From Lachnospiraceae bacterium (GTDB lineage: Bacteria; Bacillota; Clostridia; Lachnospirales; Lachnospiraceae): DNA of 49,601 nucleotides. A program made the translations under genes and the position numbers. Within the stretch, counting starts at the first letter, position 1, and each line of letters starts with the position of its first letter. The notes under the pieces are model-generated. The model was not told the origin of the DNA and ran no database searches. It saw only the letters and a list, made by a program, of their open reading frames with translations. This document shows, in pieces, positions 23,471 to 32,353 of this stretch. The stretch is from assembly GCA_016288005.1 (NCBI GenBank), contig JAEEXY010000016.1, forward strand, positions 1 through 49,601, read 5' to 3'.

Positions 23471-24814
23471 TCACCCTGCGTTCGGGTTAAAATCCACATC
23501 CTCGAGCTCCGCTTCGCTCGCGCTGACAACGATCAGTTCGCCGCGGTGCTTCATGATCACGCGCTTGCCTCCGACATCTCCGGTCAGCCCGGCAAGCTCC
23601 GCAAAATACTTCCTGCCGAACAAACAGGGATTGCCCAGCATGTCCTCTCCGTGCCCCATGCACGCAAGATCCTTATCTCCCGCTGCATAAGCCCGCAGCA
23701 GCCTCTCATATGTATCCGCCGTTACGCCGGGCTGGTCGCAGACCGTAAACATCAGCGCCTTCGCGTCCTTCATCGCGTCCAGGCCGAGCCTTATCGACTC
23801 GGATATCCCGAGCTCCGGCCTGTTGTTCTCTACAACCGCAAAACCGAGCTTTTCCGCCAGCGCGGCTATCTCGGCGTATCCCGTGACAATGGTGCGTCTG
23901 CAGCCCGTCCCGGCCACCGCTTCAAGACAATGCTCAAACATCCGCCTCCCGTCTATCTCGGCCAGCAGCTTATTCGAGCCGTATCTCCTGCCCTCGCCCG
24001 CTGCCAGGACGATGATCCCGGTGCCTTTGAGCCGCTCCTCATAACGTGAGACAGCCTCAAGGACGCCTCCTCCTATCGCGCGTGCCTTATCGGAGATCGT
24101 ATAACAATGCGAGACTTCGCATCTCGCGTCTATATCGCCGCATTTCATGCCGGGCGTGACATGCACGCCCTCCTGCAGCATGCCGCGAATGATGCCGGGC
24201 ATCAGCGCTTTGATCGGGACTCCGCCCGATTCGGCCACGATATCGCCTTTGAGCACCTTTTCGCCGATCTGTCTGACCGGGCGGAACTCGCCCTCCGCCT
24301 CCGCTCTGATGATGCGCTCTATCGAATAACCGCCTATCTCTCCCGGAATGCCCGTATTCGGGATAGCGCTGCCGTCGTAGATAGTCCTGCCGAGGTAATG
24401 CCCGCGTTTGGTCTCCACTACGCAGTGACAGTCAACTCCCGCGGTAAAACCGGGACCCACTCCGATCACGAGTCCCGCGTCGGTGATGCCTGTGCCCGTA
24501 TTTCTCTTAGCGATGATCGCGTCCACCACGACATCGGGAGCAAATCCCTCTCTGACCGCCGCTTCGGGGTCCACGATGACCGGTATCCTGTCCGACGCGA
24601 TCGCCGCTTCCGCCTCATCAATATCGCTGACAAGTACCGCTTCGATCCCTTCCACCTCCGCGCGCCCTTCGTACACCGCCCGCGAAAATGCCACCGTTCT
24701 GCGCACTGCGGTCGGGACCGCCACATCCGTCATCAGGATGTCATGTCCGCAGCGCTTTAATCTGTATGCTATGCCGGTCGCGAGATCACCCGCGCCTCTG
24801 ATAAGAATCTTCAT
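23471..24814 (-). CDS. YqeB-MocA fusion: selenium-dependent molybdenum hydroxylase maturation protein
   Basis: A 447-residue two-part protein. Residues 1 to about 260 match YqeB (EF2563 family): an N-terminal Rossmann-like LIRGAGDLATGIAYRL, AVRRTVAFSRAVYEG, AKRNTGT, GVGPGF and GEIGGYS. Residues about 264-447 are a MobA-like nucleotidyltransferase of the MocA/YgfJ type, with LAAGEGRRYGSNKLL, CDQPG and GHGEDMLGNPCLF. In E. coli these are separate genes. MocA-type enzymes attach CMP to the molybdopterin cofactor; YqeB is associated with selenium-dependent hydroxylases by genome context. The ATG at 24814 has GAGG five bases upstream; a longer frame upstream has no conserved content. It lies between yqeC and the hydroxylase gene in one operon. 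Confidence 0.88.
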   Translation of the reverse strand: MKILIRGAGDLATGIAYRLKRCGHDILMTDVAVPTAVRRTVAFSRAVYEGRAEVEGIEAVLVSDIDEAEAAIASDRIPVIVDPEAAVREGFAPDVVVDAIIAKRNTGTGITDAGLVIGVGPGFTAGVDCHCVVETKRGHYLGRTIYDGSAIPNTGIPGEIGGYSIERIIRAEAEGEFRPVRQIGEKVLKGDIVAESGGVPIKALMPGIIRGMLQEGVHVTPGMKCGDIDARCEVSHCYTISDKARAIGGGVLEAVSRYEERLKGTGIIVLAAGEGRRYGSNKLLAEIDGRRMFEHCLEAVAGTGCRRTIVTGYAEIAALAEKLGFAVVENNRPELGISESIRLGLDAMKDAKALMFTVCDQPGVTADTYERLLRAYAAGDKDLACMGHGEDMLGNPCLFGRKYFAELAGLTGDVGGKRVIMKHRGELIVVSASEAELEDVDFNPNAG

Positions 24815-24890
24815 TATCGCCTCATATATTTGTCTGTAAGTTCCGGCTTTCGGGATCTTTCTCTGCATGTTCCTGCGATCGTTTGTCCGA

Positions 24891-25670
24891 TCAGGTAAGC
24901 CGCTCGTAGCTGCCGTCTCTTACCGAACCCGCGTAGCAGGTTATCCCTTTAAGCCCGGCCGCGAGCTCCCGCGCCGTATCCATGTCGCTCTCAGTATCGG
25001 CCTGATTGATGAAAACGCAGAAACGCCGGGCAGTACCTCCCAAGGCCCCATCTCCCGTTGTTTCATCCGCGGTCCGATCCATGCTGTCCGCTCCCGCTGC
25101 CATAATAACCGGCAGCTCCTTGATCACCGCCTCTGCCGCGGCTTTTGCCGTAACCGTATCCGATACGGAAAGCCCTGTCAGCGCCTCAAATATCTCCGGT
25201 CTGTGGACCGCTTCCCCGACTTTTTTGCCGATCCCCGACAGCCCGATCACGAGTATCACGAGTCCGGCATTCTCCGGGATCACGGGCTCATGCTGCGCAT
25301 GACATTTGAGCGGCAGGCGCCTCGACCCGTCTGCCTCGATGAGCAGATAGTCCGCCGCCTTTTCAAGCTCCTCAAACGGTTCTACCGGTGTAGTAAGCTT
25401 CCCGTCCGCAGTCAGAGTCCCTATGCAGACGGGAGAGGTCCGTACCGTTTCAGCCAAACCTGATATCTCTGACAATGTCCCGGCCGTCGGTATGTTTTCC
25501 GGCCGCATGATATGCGTGCTCGTGCTCACGATCGTCCTGCCGGATGCCGCCAGCTCAGATGCCAGCCTCATCATCAGGGAAGTCTTCCCGCCCGATCCTA
25601 TGATCGCGGTCACGCGCTCCGTTTTATCTCCACACTTCAGTATATCACAAAAATTGTTAGATTTATACAA
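24891..25670 (-). CDS. yqeC: YqeC-type selenium-dependent hydroxylase accessory protein
   Basis: A 259-residue protein with a glycine-rich nucleotide loop, AIIGSGGKTSLM (about 22-33), followed by STSTHIMRP, LLIEADGSRRLPLKCHAQHEPVIP, VIGLSGIGKKV and VHRPEIF, all characteristic of the YqeC family. The biochemical role is unknown; family members travel with YqeB and selenium-dependent molybdenum hydroxylases. The frame opens right after a stop, so the TTG at 25670 is the earliest start; its ribosome site (AAGG, ten bases away) is weak, which may keep expression low. It is the first gene of the leftward operon, divergent from xdhABC. A low-complexity stretch near residues 195-215 looks like a loop insertion. 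Confidence 0.85.
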   Translation of the reverse strand: MYKSNNFCDILKCGDKTERVTAIIGSGGKTSLMMRLASELAASGRTIVSTSTHIMRPENIPTAGTLSEISGLAETVRTSPVCIGTLTADGKLTTPVEPFEELEKAADYLLIEADGSRRLPLKCHAQHEPVIPENAGLVILVIGLSGIGKKVGEAVHRPEIFEALTGLSVSDTVTAKAAAEAVIKELPVIMAAGADSMDRTADETTGDGALGGTARRFCVFINQADTESDMDTARELAAGLKGITCYAGSVRDGSYERLT

Positions 25671-25718
25671 TTATTTTTACCTTCATTTCCCGGTTAATGA
25701 CCATAACGTCCCGCTCTG

Positions 25719-25747
25719 ATTTTAAATCCGCGGCCGCATTAGTGCAA
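25719..25747 (-). promoter_or_regulatory. Candidate promoter for the yqeC operon
   Basis: On the minus strand, TTGCAC (25747-25742), a 17-base spacer and TAAAAT (25724-25719), giving a leader of about 40 bases. The -10 is good and the -35 is partial. Confidence 0.45.
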
Positions 25748-25769
25748 CCTCTACAATTATTTCAACTAT

Positions 25770-25779
25770 TTTCGCGAAA
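25770..25779. promoter_or_regulatory. Palindrome TTTCGCGAAA, possible operator
   Basis: A perfect ten-base palindrome sits between the divergent yqeC and xdhA promoters, ending three bases before the xdhA -35 position. It is well placed for a regulator of both operons. No regulator gene lies nearby. Confidence 0.4.
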
Positions 25780-25782
25780 GTA

Positions 25783-25811
25783 CTGTAAAAAAATATTTTA
25801 TGTGCTATAAT
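25783..25811 (+). promoter_or_regulatory. Promoter for xdhABC (extended -10)
   Basis: Perfect TATAAT (25806-25811) preceded by TGC (extended -10). The -35 position (CTGTAA, 25783-25788) is weak, a pattern often seen with activator or repressor control. Confidence 0.68.
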
Positions 25812-25858
25812 AATTTTTAGCCTATTGTATGTACTTTTCGGAGGAGGTTAAAGTACTT

Positions 25859-28150
25859 ATGAAGACAGGAGAAAGTGTAGTAAGAGTCGATGCTTTTGAC
25901 AAAGTCACCGGCCGAACCAAATATTACGAGGATCTGATCCCGCATAACGCGCTCTACGTCAGGATCAAACATTCCACCATCGCGCACGGCTTCGTTAAGT
26001 CCGTTGACACATCGAAGGCCGAGGCGATAGAGGGTGTGGTCAAGGTCCTTACATGCTTTGACGTTCCGGATATCTGCTTCCCTACCGCGGGTCATCCCTG
26101 GTCCATGGATCCGTCGCATCAGGACGTTGCCGACCGTCATCTGCTGAACAGACATGTGCGCTACTACGGCGACGATGTTGCCGTGGTTATAGCCGAGACC
26201 GAGGTCGCAGCCATGCAGGGCGTTCGCGCGCTCGAGGTGGAATATGAAGAGCTGCCCTTTGTCCTTGATGTCCAAGAGGCCATGAAGGACGGAGCACCCC
26301 AACTGCACGACGAATACCCGAACAATATCCTCAAGCATACCTCCAGCCGCTCCGGCGATTACGCCGAGGCCATCAAAGAGGAAGGGCTGATCAAGGTCGA
26401 AGGCTGGTACGACACCCCCACCGTTCAGCATTGCCATATCGAGAATCACGGCTGCTTTGCCTATGAGGAAAACGGGCGCATCGTATGCACCACATCCACC
26501 CAGATCCCCCATATCATCAGACGTGTCTGCGGACAGGCCATCGGCCGCCCGTGGGCAGACATTCATATAATCAAGCCCTACATCGGAGGCGGTTTCGGCA
26601 ACAAACAGGACGCTCTGTATGAGCCTCTTTGCTGCTGGTGCACGACTCAGGTGGGCGGCAGACCGGTCCGCATCGACTGTTCCCGTGAGGAGACCTTCGT
26701 TTCGAACCGTGTCCGTCATGCCATCCGTTTCCATATCGTCACCTGGCTGCGCAAAGACGGCAATATCGCGGCACGTAAGGTAGAGTGCTTCTCGAATCAG
26801 GGTTCCTACGCTTCTCACGGTCACTCGATCGTGGCAAAGGCGATGGGCTCATTCCCCCAGCATTATCCCTGCCCGAACTATGAGTGCGACAGCTACACCG
26901 TATTTACCAACCGTCCAACTGCAGGCGCGATGCGCGGATACGGTATGCCTCAGGCTTCCTTCGCCGACGAGAGCAATATCGACGACTGTGCCCGCGTGCT
27001 CGGCAAAGATCCGATAGATTACCGCATGCAGGTCATCATGCCGGACAAATTCGAGGACAGCTTCTCCAAGAACGTCAACTACTTCGATTCCTTCAGGCAG
27101 TGTCTCGACAAGGGACGCAGGGATTTCGAATATGACCGCAGAAAGGCCGAATACGCCAATGATAAGGGCGATGTAAGACGCGCCGTCGGCGTGGCCACAT
27201 TCTGGTATAACACAGCGGTTTACCCGATCTCCCTCGAGACCTCGTCAAACCGTATGCTGCTCAACCTCGACGGCACCGTTACCATGCAGTGCGGCGAGAC
27301 CGAGATCGGTCAGGGTGCCGACACCGCATATGCGCAGATGACGGCGGAGGTTCTCGGACTGAAGAGCTACAAGGATGTCCACGTGGTTTCATGCCAGGAT
27401 ACGGATATCACGCCTACGGGCCTGGGCGCTTACGCCTCCCGTCAGACTTATGTCGCGGGCTTTTCCATCACGCAGACCGGTAATATCCTGCGCGACAAGA
27501 TATTAAAGCACGCCGCGAGACTCACCCGTCAGGACGAGTACAATCTCGAGATAGAGGACGGCAATATCGTCCGCGCCACGGACGGAAAAGTGCTCATGAG
27601 CCTTTCCGAGCTCGCGATGCAGGTTCAGTACGATCCCGCGCACAGTGAGCACATCACGGCGGAGTCCACCTACACCATCCGCAACAATGCTTATTCCTTC
27701 GGATGCTCGTTCGTCGACCTGACCGTTGATATCCCCGCATGCAAGATCACGCTCAACAAGTGCCTGAACGTCCACGACTGCGGCAGGCTGATCAACCCCG
27801 CTCTCGCCGAGGCACAGGTACACGGCGGCATGTCGATGGCTATCGGCTACGGACTTTCCGAGCAGCTCCTCTTCGATGAGAAGACGGGACGTCCGCTGAA
27901 CAACAACCTGCTCGACTACAAGCTTTCGACATTTATGGATCATCCCCATCTCGAGGTTGATTTCATCGAGAATCCCGAGCCCACTTCGCCGTTCGGCACA
28001 AAGGCCCTCGGCGAGCCTCCCGCATGCTCGATGGCTCCCGCCATCCGCAACGCGGTTCTTTCGGCTACCGGAGTGGCGATCGATCAGCTGCCGATCAACC
28101 CGCATATTATGTTCAAGAAGTTTAAAGAAGCAGGGTTGTTGGAGCAGTGA
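25859..28150 (+). CDS. xdhA: Xanthine dehydrogenase molybdenum-binding subunit
   Basis: A 763-residue catalytic subunit closely resembling E. coli XdhA along its whole length. It contains the RVDAFDKVTGRTKYYEDL start, VQHCHIENHG, GGGFGNKQD (243-251), GAMRGYG, EIGQGADT, LNVHDCGRLINPALAEAQVHGG and the C-terminal KALGEPP with the catalytic glutamate. It oxidises purines or related heterocycles at a molybdenum-pterin centre and passes electrons to XdhC and XdhB. The start is the ATG at 25859, 11 bases after GGAGGAGG; an ATG 30 bases earlier lies before that ribosome site. It opens a three-gene operon. Because selenium-related accessory genes are next door, this enzyme too may be selenium-dependent. 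Confidence 0.93.
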   Translation: MKTGESVVRVDAFDKVTGRTKYYEDLIPHNALYVRIKHSTIAHGFVKSVDTSKAEAIEGVVKVLTCFDVPDICFPTAGHPWSMDPSHQDVADRHLLNRHVRYYGDDVAVVIAETEVAAMQGVRALEVEYEELPFVLDVQEAMKDGAPQLHDEYPNNILKHTSSRSGDYAEAIKEEGLIKVEGWYDTPTVQHCHIENHGCFAYEENGRIVCTTSTQIPHIIRRVCGQAIGRPWADIHIIKPYIGGGFGNKQDALYEPLCCWCTTQVGGRPVRIDCSREETFVSNRVRHAIRFHIVTWLRKDGNIAARKVECFSNQGSYASHGHSIVAKAMGSFPQHYPCPNYECDSYTVFTNRPTAGAMRGYGMPQASFADESNIDDCARVLGKDPIDYRMQVIMPDKFEDSFSKNVNYFDSFRQCLDKGRRDFEYDRRKAEYANDKGDVRRAVGVATFWYNTAVYPISLETSSNRMLLNLDGTVTMQCGETEIGQGADTAYAQMTAEVLGLKSYKDVHVVSCQDTDITPTGLGAYASRQTYVAGFSITQTGNILRDKILKHAARLTRQDEYNLEIEDGNIVRATDGKVLMSLSELAMQVQYDPAHSEHITAESTYTIRNNAYSFGCSFVDLTVDIPACKITLNKCLNVHDCGRLINPALAEAQVHGGMSMAIGYGLSEQLLFDEKTGRPLNNNLLDYKLSTFMDHPHLEVDFIENPEPTSPFGTKALGEPPACSMAPAIRNAVLSATGVAIDQLPINPHIMFKKFKEAGLLEQ

Positions 28151-28255
28151 TAAAGAACAGACCATAGACCACTACATCATCTGATTGGTACATTCCGTGA
28201 TCACCGTGAGCTTATGTTTGCCGGTATCCGGATCAGTACAGAATGGAGCATTATT

Positions 28256-29143
28256 ATGTATGACATGGCTGCATTATACGAAGCAACGAGCGTCCGGGAC
28301 GCCGTAGAGCTGCGTCTGGCCCATCCCGAGGCACAGATCGTCGCGGGCGGCACCGATGTATTTGTCCAAATGCGCGAAGGAAAGCGTGCAGGAAAGGCGC
28401 TCATTTCGATACAGAAGATAGATGAGATGCGCGGGATCGATCTGGAAGATGACGGAACCATCCGTATCGGGTCGCTCACCAGCTTCTCGCATATAACGAA
28501 GAACCCGATCATCCAGGAAAAGCTGCTCTGTCTCGGCGAGGCTGTCGATCAGGTCGGCGGACCGCAGATCAGGAACGCCGGTACCATCGGCGGCAATACC
28601 TGCAACGGCGTAACGTCCGCAGATTCGGCGTCGACCCTGTTCGCTTACGATGCGATCATCGAGCTGACAGGAAAGAACAGCATCCGCCGCCTGCCCATCG
28701 AGCAGTTTTACATCAAAGCCGGCACCGTGGATATCAATGTCGAGGACGGAGAGATCCAGACCGCGATCCTTATCCCGAAGGAATCCTGGGAGAACACGAA
28801 CGGCTTCTACATCAAATACGCGATGCGCAGCGCGATGGATATCGCGACTCTCGGAACTTCGGTGAATGCGAGACTTTCCGAGGATAAAAAGACCTTCGAG
28901 CGCGTCCGCATAGCATACGGCGTCGCGGGTCCGGTGCCTTTGAGGGCAAAGACCGCCGAAGCCTTTATCGCTGGCAAAGAGATCACCGAGGCCAATATCG
29001 AGGCTTTTGCAAAGGAAGTATTAAACGACGTCCACGCCCGTGATTCATGGCGCGCAGCCAAGGATTTTCGCGAGCATATCGCGGTGGAGAGCGCAAAGCG
29101 CGCGCTCAGGGAAGCGGTCAGAAGATGTGGAGGTGAGATCTGA
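28256..29143 (+). CDS. xdhB: Xanthine dehydrogenase FAD-binding subunit
   Basis: A 295-residue FAD subunit similar to E. coli XdhB. It opens with MYDMAALYEATSVRDAV and has the FAD loop IVAGGTDVFVQM, then the AGTIGGN motif in GPQIRNAGTIGGNTCNG and the KYAMRSAMDIATLG segment. It receives electrons from the two [2Fe-2S] clusters of XdhC and reduces NAD+ or another acceptor. The start is the ATG at 28256 with GGAG seven bases upstream; an upstream in-frame ATG has no support. A 105-base gap separates it from xdhA, longer than usual, but I see no terminator in it. The stop overlaps the xdhC start by one base (TGATG). Confidence 0.92.
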   Translation: MYDMAALYEATSVRDAVELRLAHPEAQIVAGGTDVFVQMREGKRAGKALISIQKIDEMRGIDLEDDGTIRIGSLTSFSHITKNPIIQEKLLCLGEAVDQVGGPQIRNAGTIGGNTCNGVTSADSASTLFAYDAIIELTGKNSIRRLPIEQFYIKAGTVDINVEDGEIQTAILIPKESWENTNGFYIKYAMRSAMDIATLGTSVNARLSEDKKTFERVRIAYGVAGPVPLRAKTAEAFIAGKEITEANIEAFAKEVLNDVHARDSWRAAKDFREHIAVESAKRALREAVRRCGGEI

Positions 29144-29649
29144 TGGCACAATACTCAACAGTTAATTTCACTTTAAACGGACGCCGTGTCGAGAAGGTCG
29201 TGGATGTCCGCGCATCCCTTACCGACATGCTCCGCAATGATTTCTCCCTGACCTCTGTCAAAAAGGGCTGTGAGGTCGGCGAATGCGGCGCCTGCAATGT
29301 CATCATCGACGGCGAATGCTACAACTCCTGCCTGTATCTGGCAGTCTGGGCCGACGGCAAAAATATCCGCACCCTCGAGTCCCTGATCGGACCCGACGGC
29401 GAGCTCTCCGACATCCAGCAGGCATTCATGGAGGAAACGGCCGTACAGTGCGGTTTCTGCACCCCCGGCTTTATCATGACCGCAGTCGAGATCTTAGAGT
29501 CCGGCAAAGAGTACACCGAAGCCGAGCTGCGCAAGCTCCTCTCGGGTCACCTCTGCCGCTGCACGGGATACGAGAATATATTAAAAGCTGTCAGAAAAAC
29601 AATGTATAAGAGGCTCGGAAAACCCGTTCCGCCGATGGAGATAAACTGA
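29143..29649 (+). CDS. xdhC: Xanthine dehydrogenase 2Fe-2S subunit
   Basis: A 168-residue protein with both cluster motifs of molybdenum hydroxylase small subunits: the plant-ferredoxin-type cluster (C43, C48, C51, C63 in KGCEVGECGACNV) and the second cluster (C103, C106, C138, C140 in CGFCTPG and CRCTGY). It links the XdhA molybdenum site with XdhB FAD. Naming follows the E. coli XdhABC use, in which XdhC is the iron-sulfur subunit and not the cofactor-insertion chaperone also called XdhC in other bacteria. GGAGGTGA precedes the start. A strong terminator follows. Confidence 0.93.
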   Translation: MAQYSTVNFTLNGRRVEKVVDVRASLTDMLRNDFSLTSVKKGCEVGECGACNVIIDGECYNSCLYLAVWADGKNIRTLESLIGPDGELSDIQQAFMEETAVQCGFCTPGFIMTAVEILESGKEYTEAELRKLLSGHLCRCTGYENILKAVRKTMYKRLGKPVPPMEIN

Positions 29650-29665
29650 TACAGATCCTTGTGAC

Positions 29666-29708
29666 AAAGCGCCCGGCGCAAGCGAACTGCCTGCACCGGG
29701 CGCTTTTT
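29666..29708 (+). terminator. Intrinsic terminator of the xdhABC operon
   Basis: The stem AGCGCCCGG/CCGGGCGCT with extra A-T pairs is followed by TTTTT (29704-29708). The loop is 19 bases. Confidence 0.9.
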
Positions 29709-29781
29709 ATCATGTCTTCCGGCTCATATCATTTCTGCCCGGAAACCGTATTCACATCAACACCGGCCGGTCAGACCGGCA

Positions 29782-32250
29782 TCATACCGGCTCCGCACTC
29801 AGTCCGACTCTTACCGGCTCCAAACCCTCTGCCCTCACCTCTAAGCAGCACTCTCCGGGCGCGTAGCCCGAGCGGATCACCGCCATCGCGCGGCCCCGGT
29901 ATACGGTAGTTTCTTTATCTGTGTAATTCTCGTCCGTAATAGGATTTGCCGAGCCGAAGCCCGCCAGTACCGCGCTGCCGGTAAGCTCTGCAGTCAGAGG
30001 TATTTCAGCATCCGGCACCACGCGTCCGTCCGCGTCCGTTATCTCTATCCCGACATAGATCAAATCATGCCCGTCAGCACGCATTTCTGTCTTCTCAGGT
30101 ATCAGGCGGATGCTCTTTGCCTCGCCTGTCGTCACCAGCTCATCGCGCGATATCTCACGCCCTCCGACGTAGCTTACGGCCTCGAGCTTTCCGGGCCTGT
30201 AGGCTGTCTCGAAACGGACCGAATACGGCAGGGGACGATCCTTTGATACAGGCTTTCTGCCGAGAGACTCTCCGTTTAAGAAAACCTCGACCTCTTCCGC
30301 GCGCGAGAATACCACGATATCGACCGGCTTTCCCTCGTATCCCGCATAATTCCAGCAGGAGAGCACATACGGGAAGCCCCACATGCTGGTGATCTCCTTT
30401 TTGCCGTATGTATCGGGATGCATCGAATACAGGCAGGTCCTCTCACTCCCCCAGACGATGCTGCGGTAAGCGCCCTGCGGCTTCATCGCGCCCGTGATGT
30501 CAAAATCGGCGTCGTTGGCGAGCCTCCAGGGATAGGGCGATGTCTGCTGAGGCATCAGATCCCACGGGTTCTTGGGCGCTTTGGGATCGTCCGCGTCGAC
30601 ATACGCGGCTTTTCCGATGCCTGCCTCACCCAGGTAATCCCAGGCTGTCCAGGTAAAGTCTCCTATCACATAGTCGTGACTCTCCACCATCGGCCAGCGG
30701 AAGCCTATCTCCTTCGGGAAATTCTCCGAGCCTAAGATCACCCTGTCGGGATACATTTCATGGTCACGCTCGTAGATATCCTCCATGTAATTGTATCCGA
30801 CGACATCGAGCCCGTTTGTAAAAGGCTCCGTGACCTGCTCCCAGAGATGTGTCCCGAACCCGTCCGATGCATTCTGTGCCTGATTCTGACTGATCGCCAG
30901 AGTATCATCGAGACCGCTCCAGAGCGAGCAGATACCGTTGCTGACCGGCCTGGTCCCATCGAGCGACCGTATCGTCTCCGCGAGCCGCGCGGCCAGCGCA
31001 TAGCCGTCGCTTAAGCCTCCGCGCTCGGGTATCTCATTGCCCGTAGACCACATGATCACGCAGGGATGCGTCCTGTCTCTTTTTGCAAATGCGGTGAGAT
31101 CCTTTTCCCAGTCCGCCTCAAAATATTGGTTGTAATCGCCGCCGCGCTTTCCTACGGACCATGCGTCAAAGGCCTCGTCAAACACATACATGCCGAGCCT
31201 GTCGCAGGCCTCGATCAGTGCGGACGAAGGCGGATTGTGCGCGGTCCTGATCGCGTTGAAGCCTTCGGATTTAAGTTTTTTAATCTTTCTCGCCTCAGCC
31301 TCGTACAGCGAGACCGAGCCCAGCAGACCGTTGTCGTGATGCAGGCAGCCGCCCCTGAGTTTCACGGTTTTTCCGTTGATGCGCAGGCCTCTGACCGCGT
31401 CCGCGGTAACTGTCCTGATGCCGAAGAGTACCGAAGCCTCATCGACGGTCACATTTTCATTTTTAACGAAATGTGTGCGGTATACGCCGATATCCTCTAC
31501 CGTTACCCCGACCCTGTACAGCTGCGGATCCTCAGCGCTCCAGAGCCTCGGCTCCTTTACCGTAAATGCGGTCCGGGCCGTCTCGCGGCCGCAGGCGCCG
31601 ACCCTGATCACGCGCTGCGTCACGGCACAAACCGCTCCCGTATCCTCATCGAGGAGCGTCAGCGTGATCTTTGCCAGACGGTTTTCGAGCGTATCGTTTG
31701 CCACATCGACGAGCGCCTCAAGAAACGCGTACCCGTCGCTAATCTCTTTTGTATATACATAAATGCCGTCGGGCACGACATGTACCCGCGGTCCGTGGAG
31801 GAGCTTCACGCCCCTGTACAGCCCCGATCCCGTGTACCAGCGCGAATTGGGCTGCATGCCCGTATTTACGTTTATCGTTATGCGGTTTTCCTCTCCGAAC
31901 GTCACATGCTTTGTCAGATCGACGAAAAACGGCATATATCCGTTGTGCTGCAGCGCGACCCTGCCTCCGTTGATGTCGACGGACGCGTTCATCATGACGC
32001 CGTCAAACTGCAGGCCTACGCACTCGCCTTCCCACTCCTTCGGGATGGAAACATATTTGGTATAGTTCGTCTGTCCGCCCGTAAAATACCCCATATCCGC
32101 TCCCGCGGGCGCATCGGGCACAGTTTCGGTCCCTATCATGCCGTCGTGAGGCAGGTTCACCTCCACGCCGAGATCCGTACAGAGCATGCCGATCGAATCA
32201 AGATATCCCTGTCTGAATGTCCATTTTTCATCGAGTGCGATAGATTTCAC
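29782..32250 (-). CDS. Glycoside hydrolase family 2 (beta-galactosidase/glucuronidase-like)
   Basis: A cytoplasmic GH2 enzyme of 822 residues with no signal peptide. Order: sugar-binding jelly-roll domain (about 10-165; SRWYTGSGLYRGV), Ig-like domain, then the TIM barrel (about 290-590) with GGCLHHDNG, FNAIRTAHNPPS, the acid/base Glu406 in STGNEI and the nucleophile Glu509 in LGSEN. C-terminal beta domains of the DUF4982 type follow. It hydrolyses terminal beta-linked sugars; galactose, glucuronate or other specificity is not fixed by these motifs. I set the start at a GTG at 32250, just after GGAGGA. A palindrome with LacI-type symmetry lies immediately upstream. It has no sugar transporter beside it. 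Confidence 0.9.
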   Translation of the reverse strand: MKSIALDEKWTFRQGYLDSIGMLCTDLGVEVNLPHDGMIGTETVPDAPAGADMGYFTGGQTNYTKYVSIPKEWEGECVGLQFDGVMMNASVDINGGRVALQHNGYMPFFVDLTKHVTFGEENRITINVNTGMQPNSRWYTGSGLYRGVKLLHGPRVHVVPDGIYVYTKEISDGYAFLEALVDVANDTLENRLAKITLTLLDEDTGAVCAVTQRVIRVGACGRETARTAFTVKEPRLWSAEDPQLYRVGVTVEDIGVYRTHFVKNENVTVDEASVLFGIRTVTADAVRGLRINGKTVKLRGGCLHHDNGLLGSVSLYEAEARKIKKLKSEGFNAIRTAHNPPSSALIEACDRLGMYVFDEAFDAWSVGKRGGDYNQYFEADWEKDLTAFAKRDRTHPCVIMWSTGNEIPERGGLSDGYALAARLAETIRSLDGTRPVSNGICSLWSGLDDTLAISQNQAQNASDGFGTHLWEQVTEPFTNGLDVVGYNYMEDIYERDHEMYPDRVILGSENFPKEIGFRWPMVESHDYVIGDFTWTAWDYLGEAGIGKAAYVDADDPKAPKNPWDLMPQQTSPYPWRLANDADFDITGAMKPQGAYRSIVWGSERTCLYSMHPDTYGKKEITSMWGFPYVLSCWNYAGYEGKPVDIVVFSRAEEVEVFLNGESLGRKPVSKDRPLPYSVRFETAYRPGKLEAVSYVGGREISRDELVTTGEAKSIRLIPEKTEMRADGHDLIYVGIEITDADGRVVPDAEIPLTAELTGSAVLAGFGSANPITDENYTDKETTVYRGRAMAVIRSGYAPGECCLEVRAEGLEPVRVGLSAEPV

Positions 32251-32267
32251 AGCGTCCTCCTCCAAAC

Positions 32268-32279
32268 ATTAACGTTAAT
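32268..32279. promoter_or_regulatory. LacI/GalR-type operator-like palindrome
   Basis: ATTAACGTTAAT is a perfect 12-base palindrome with a central CG, the usual symmetry of LacI/GalR-family operators. It lies about 18 bases upstream of the GH2 start. A CGGGACC-GTA-GGTCCCG hairpin (32283-32299) is just upstream. Confidence 0.5.
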
Positions 32280-32353
32280 ACCCGGGACCGTAGGTCCCGC
32301 AGGATAAGTTTCCCACTCCCGTGCGTTCCGCTCTGTTTTCGCTCAAACCGGAC

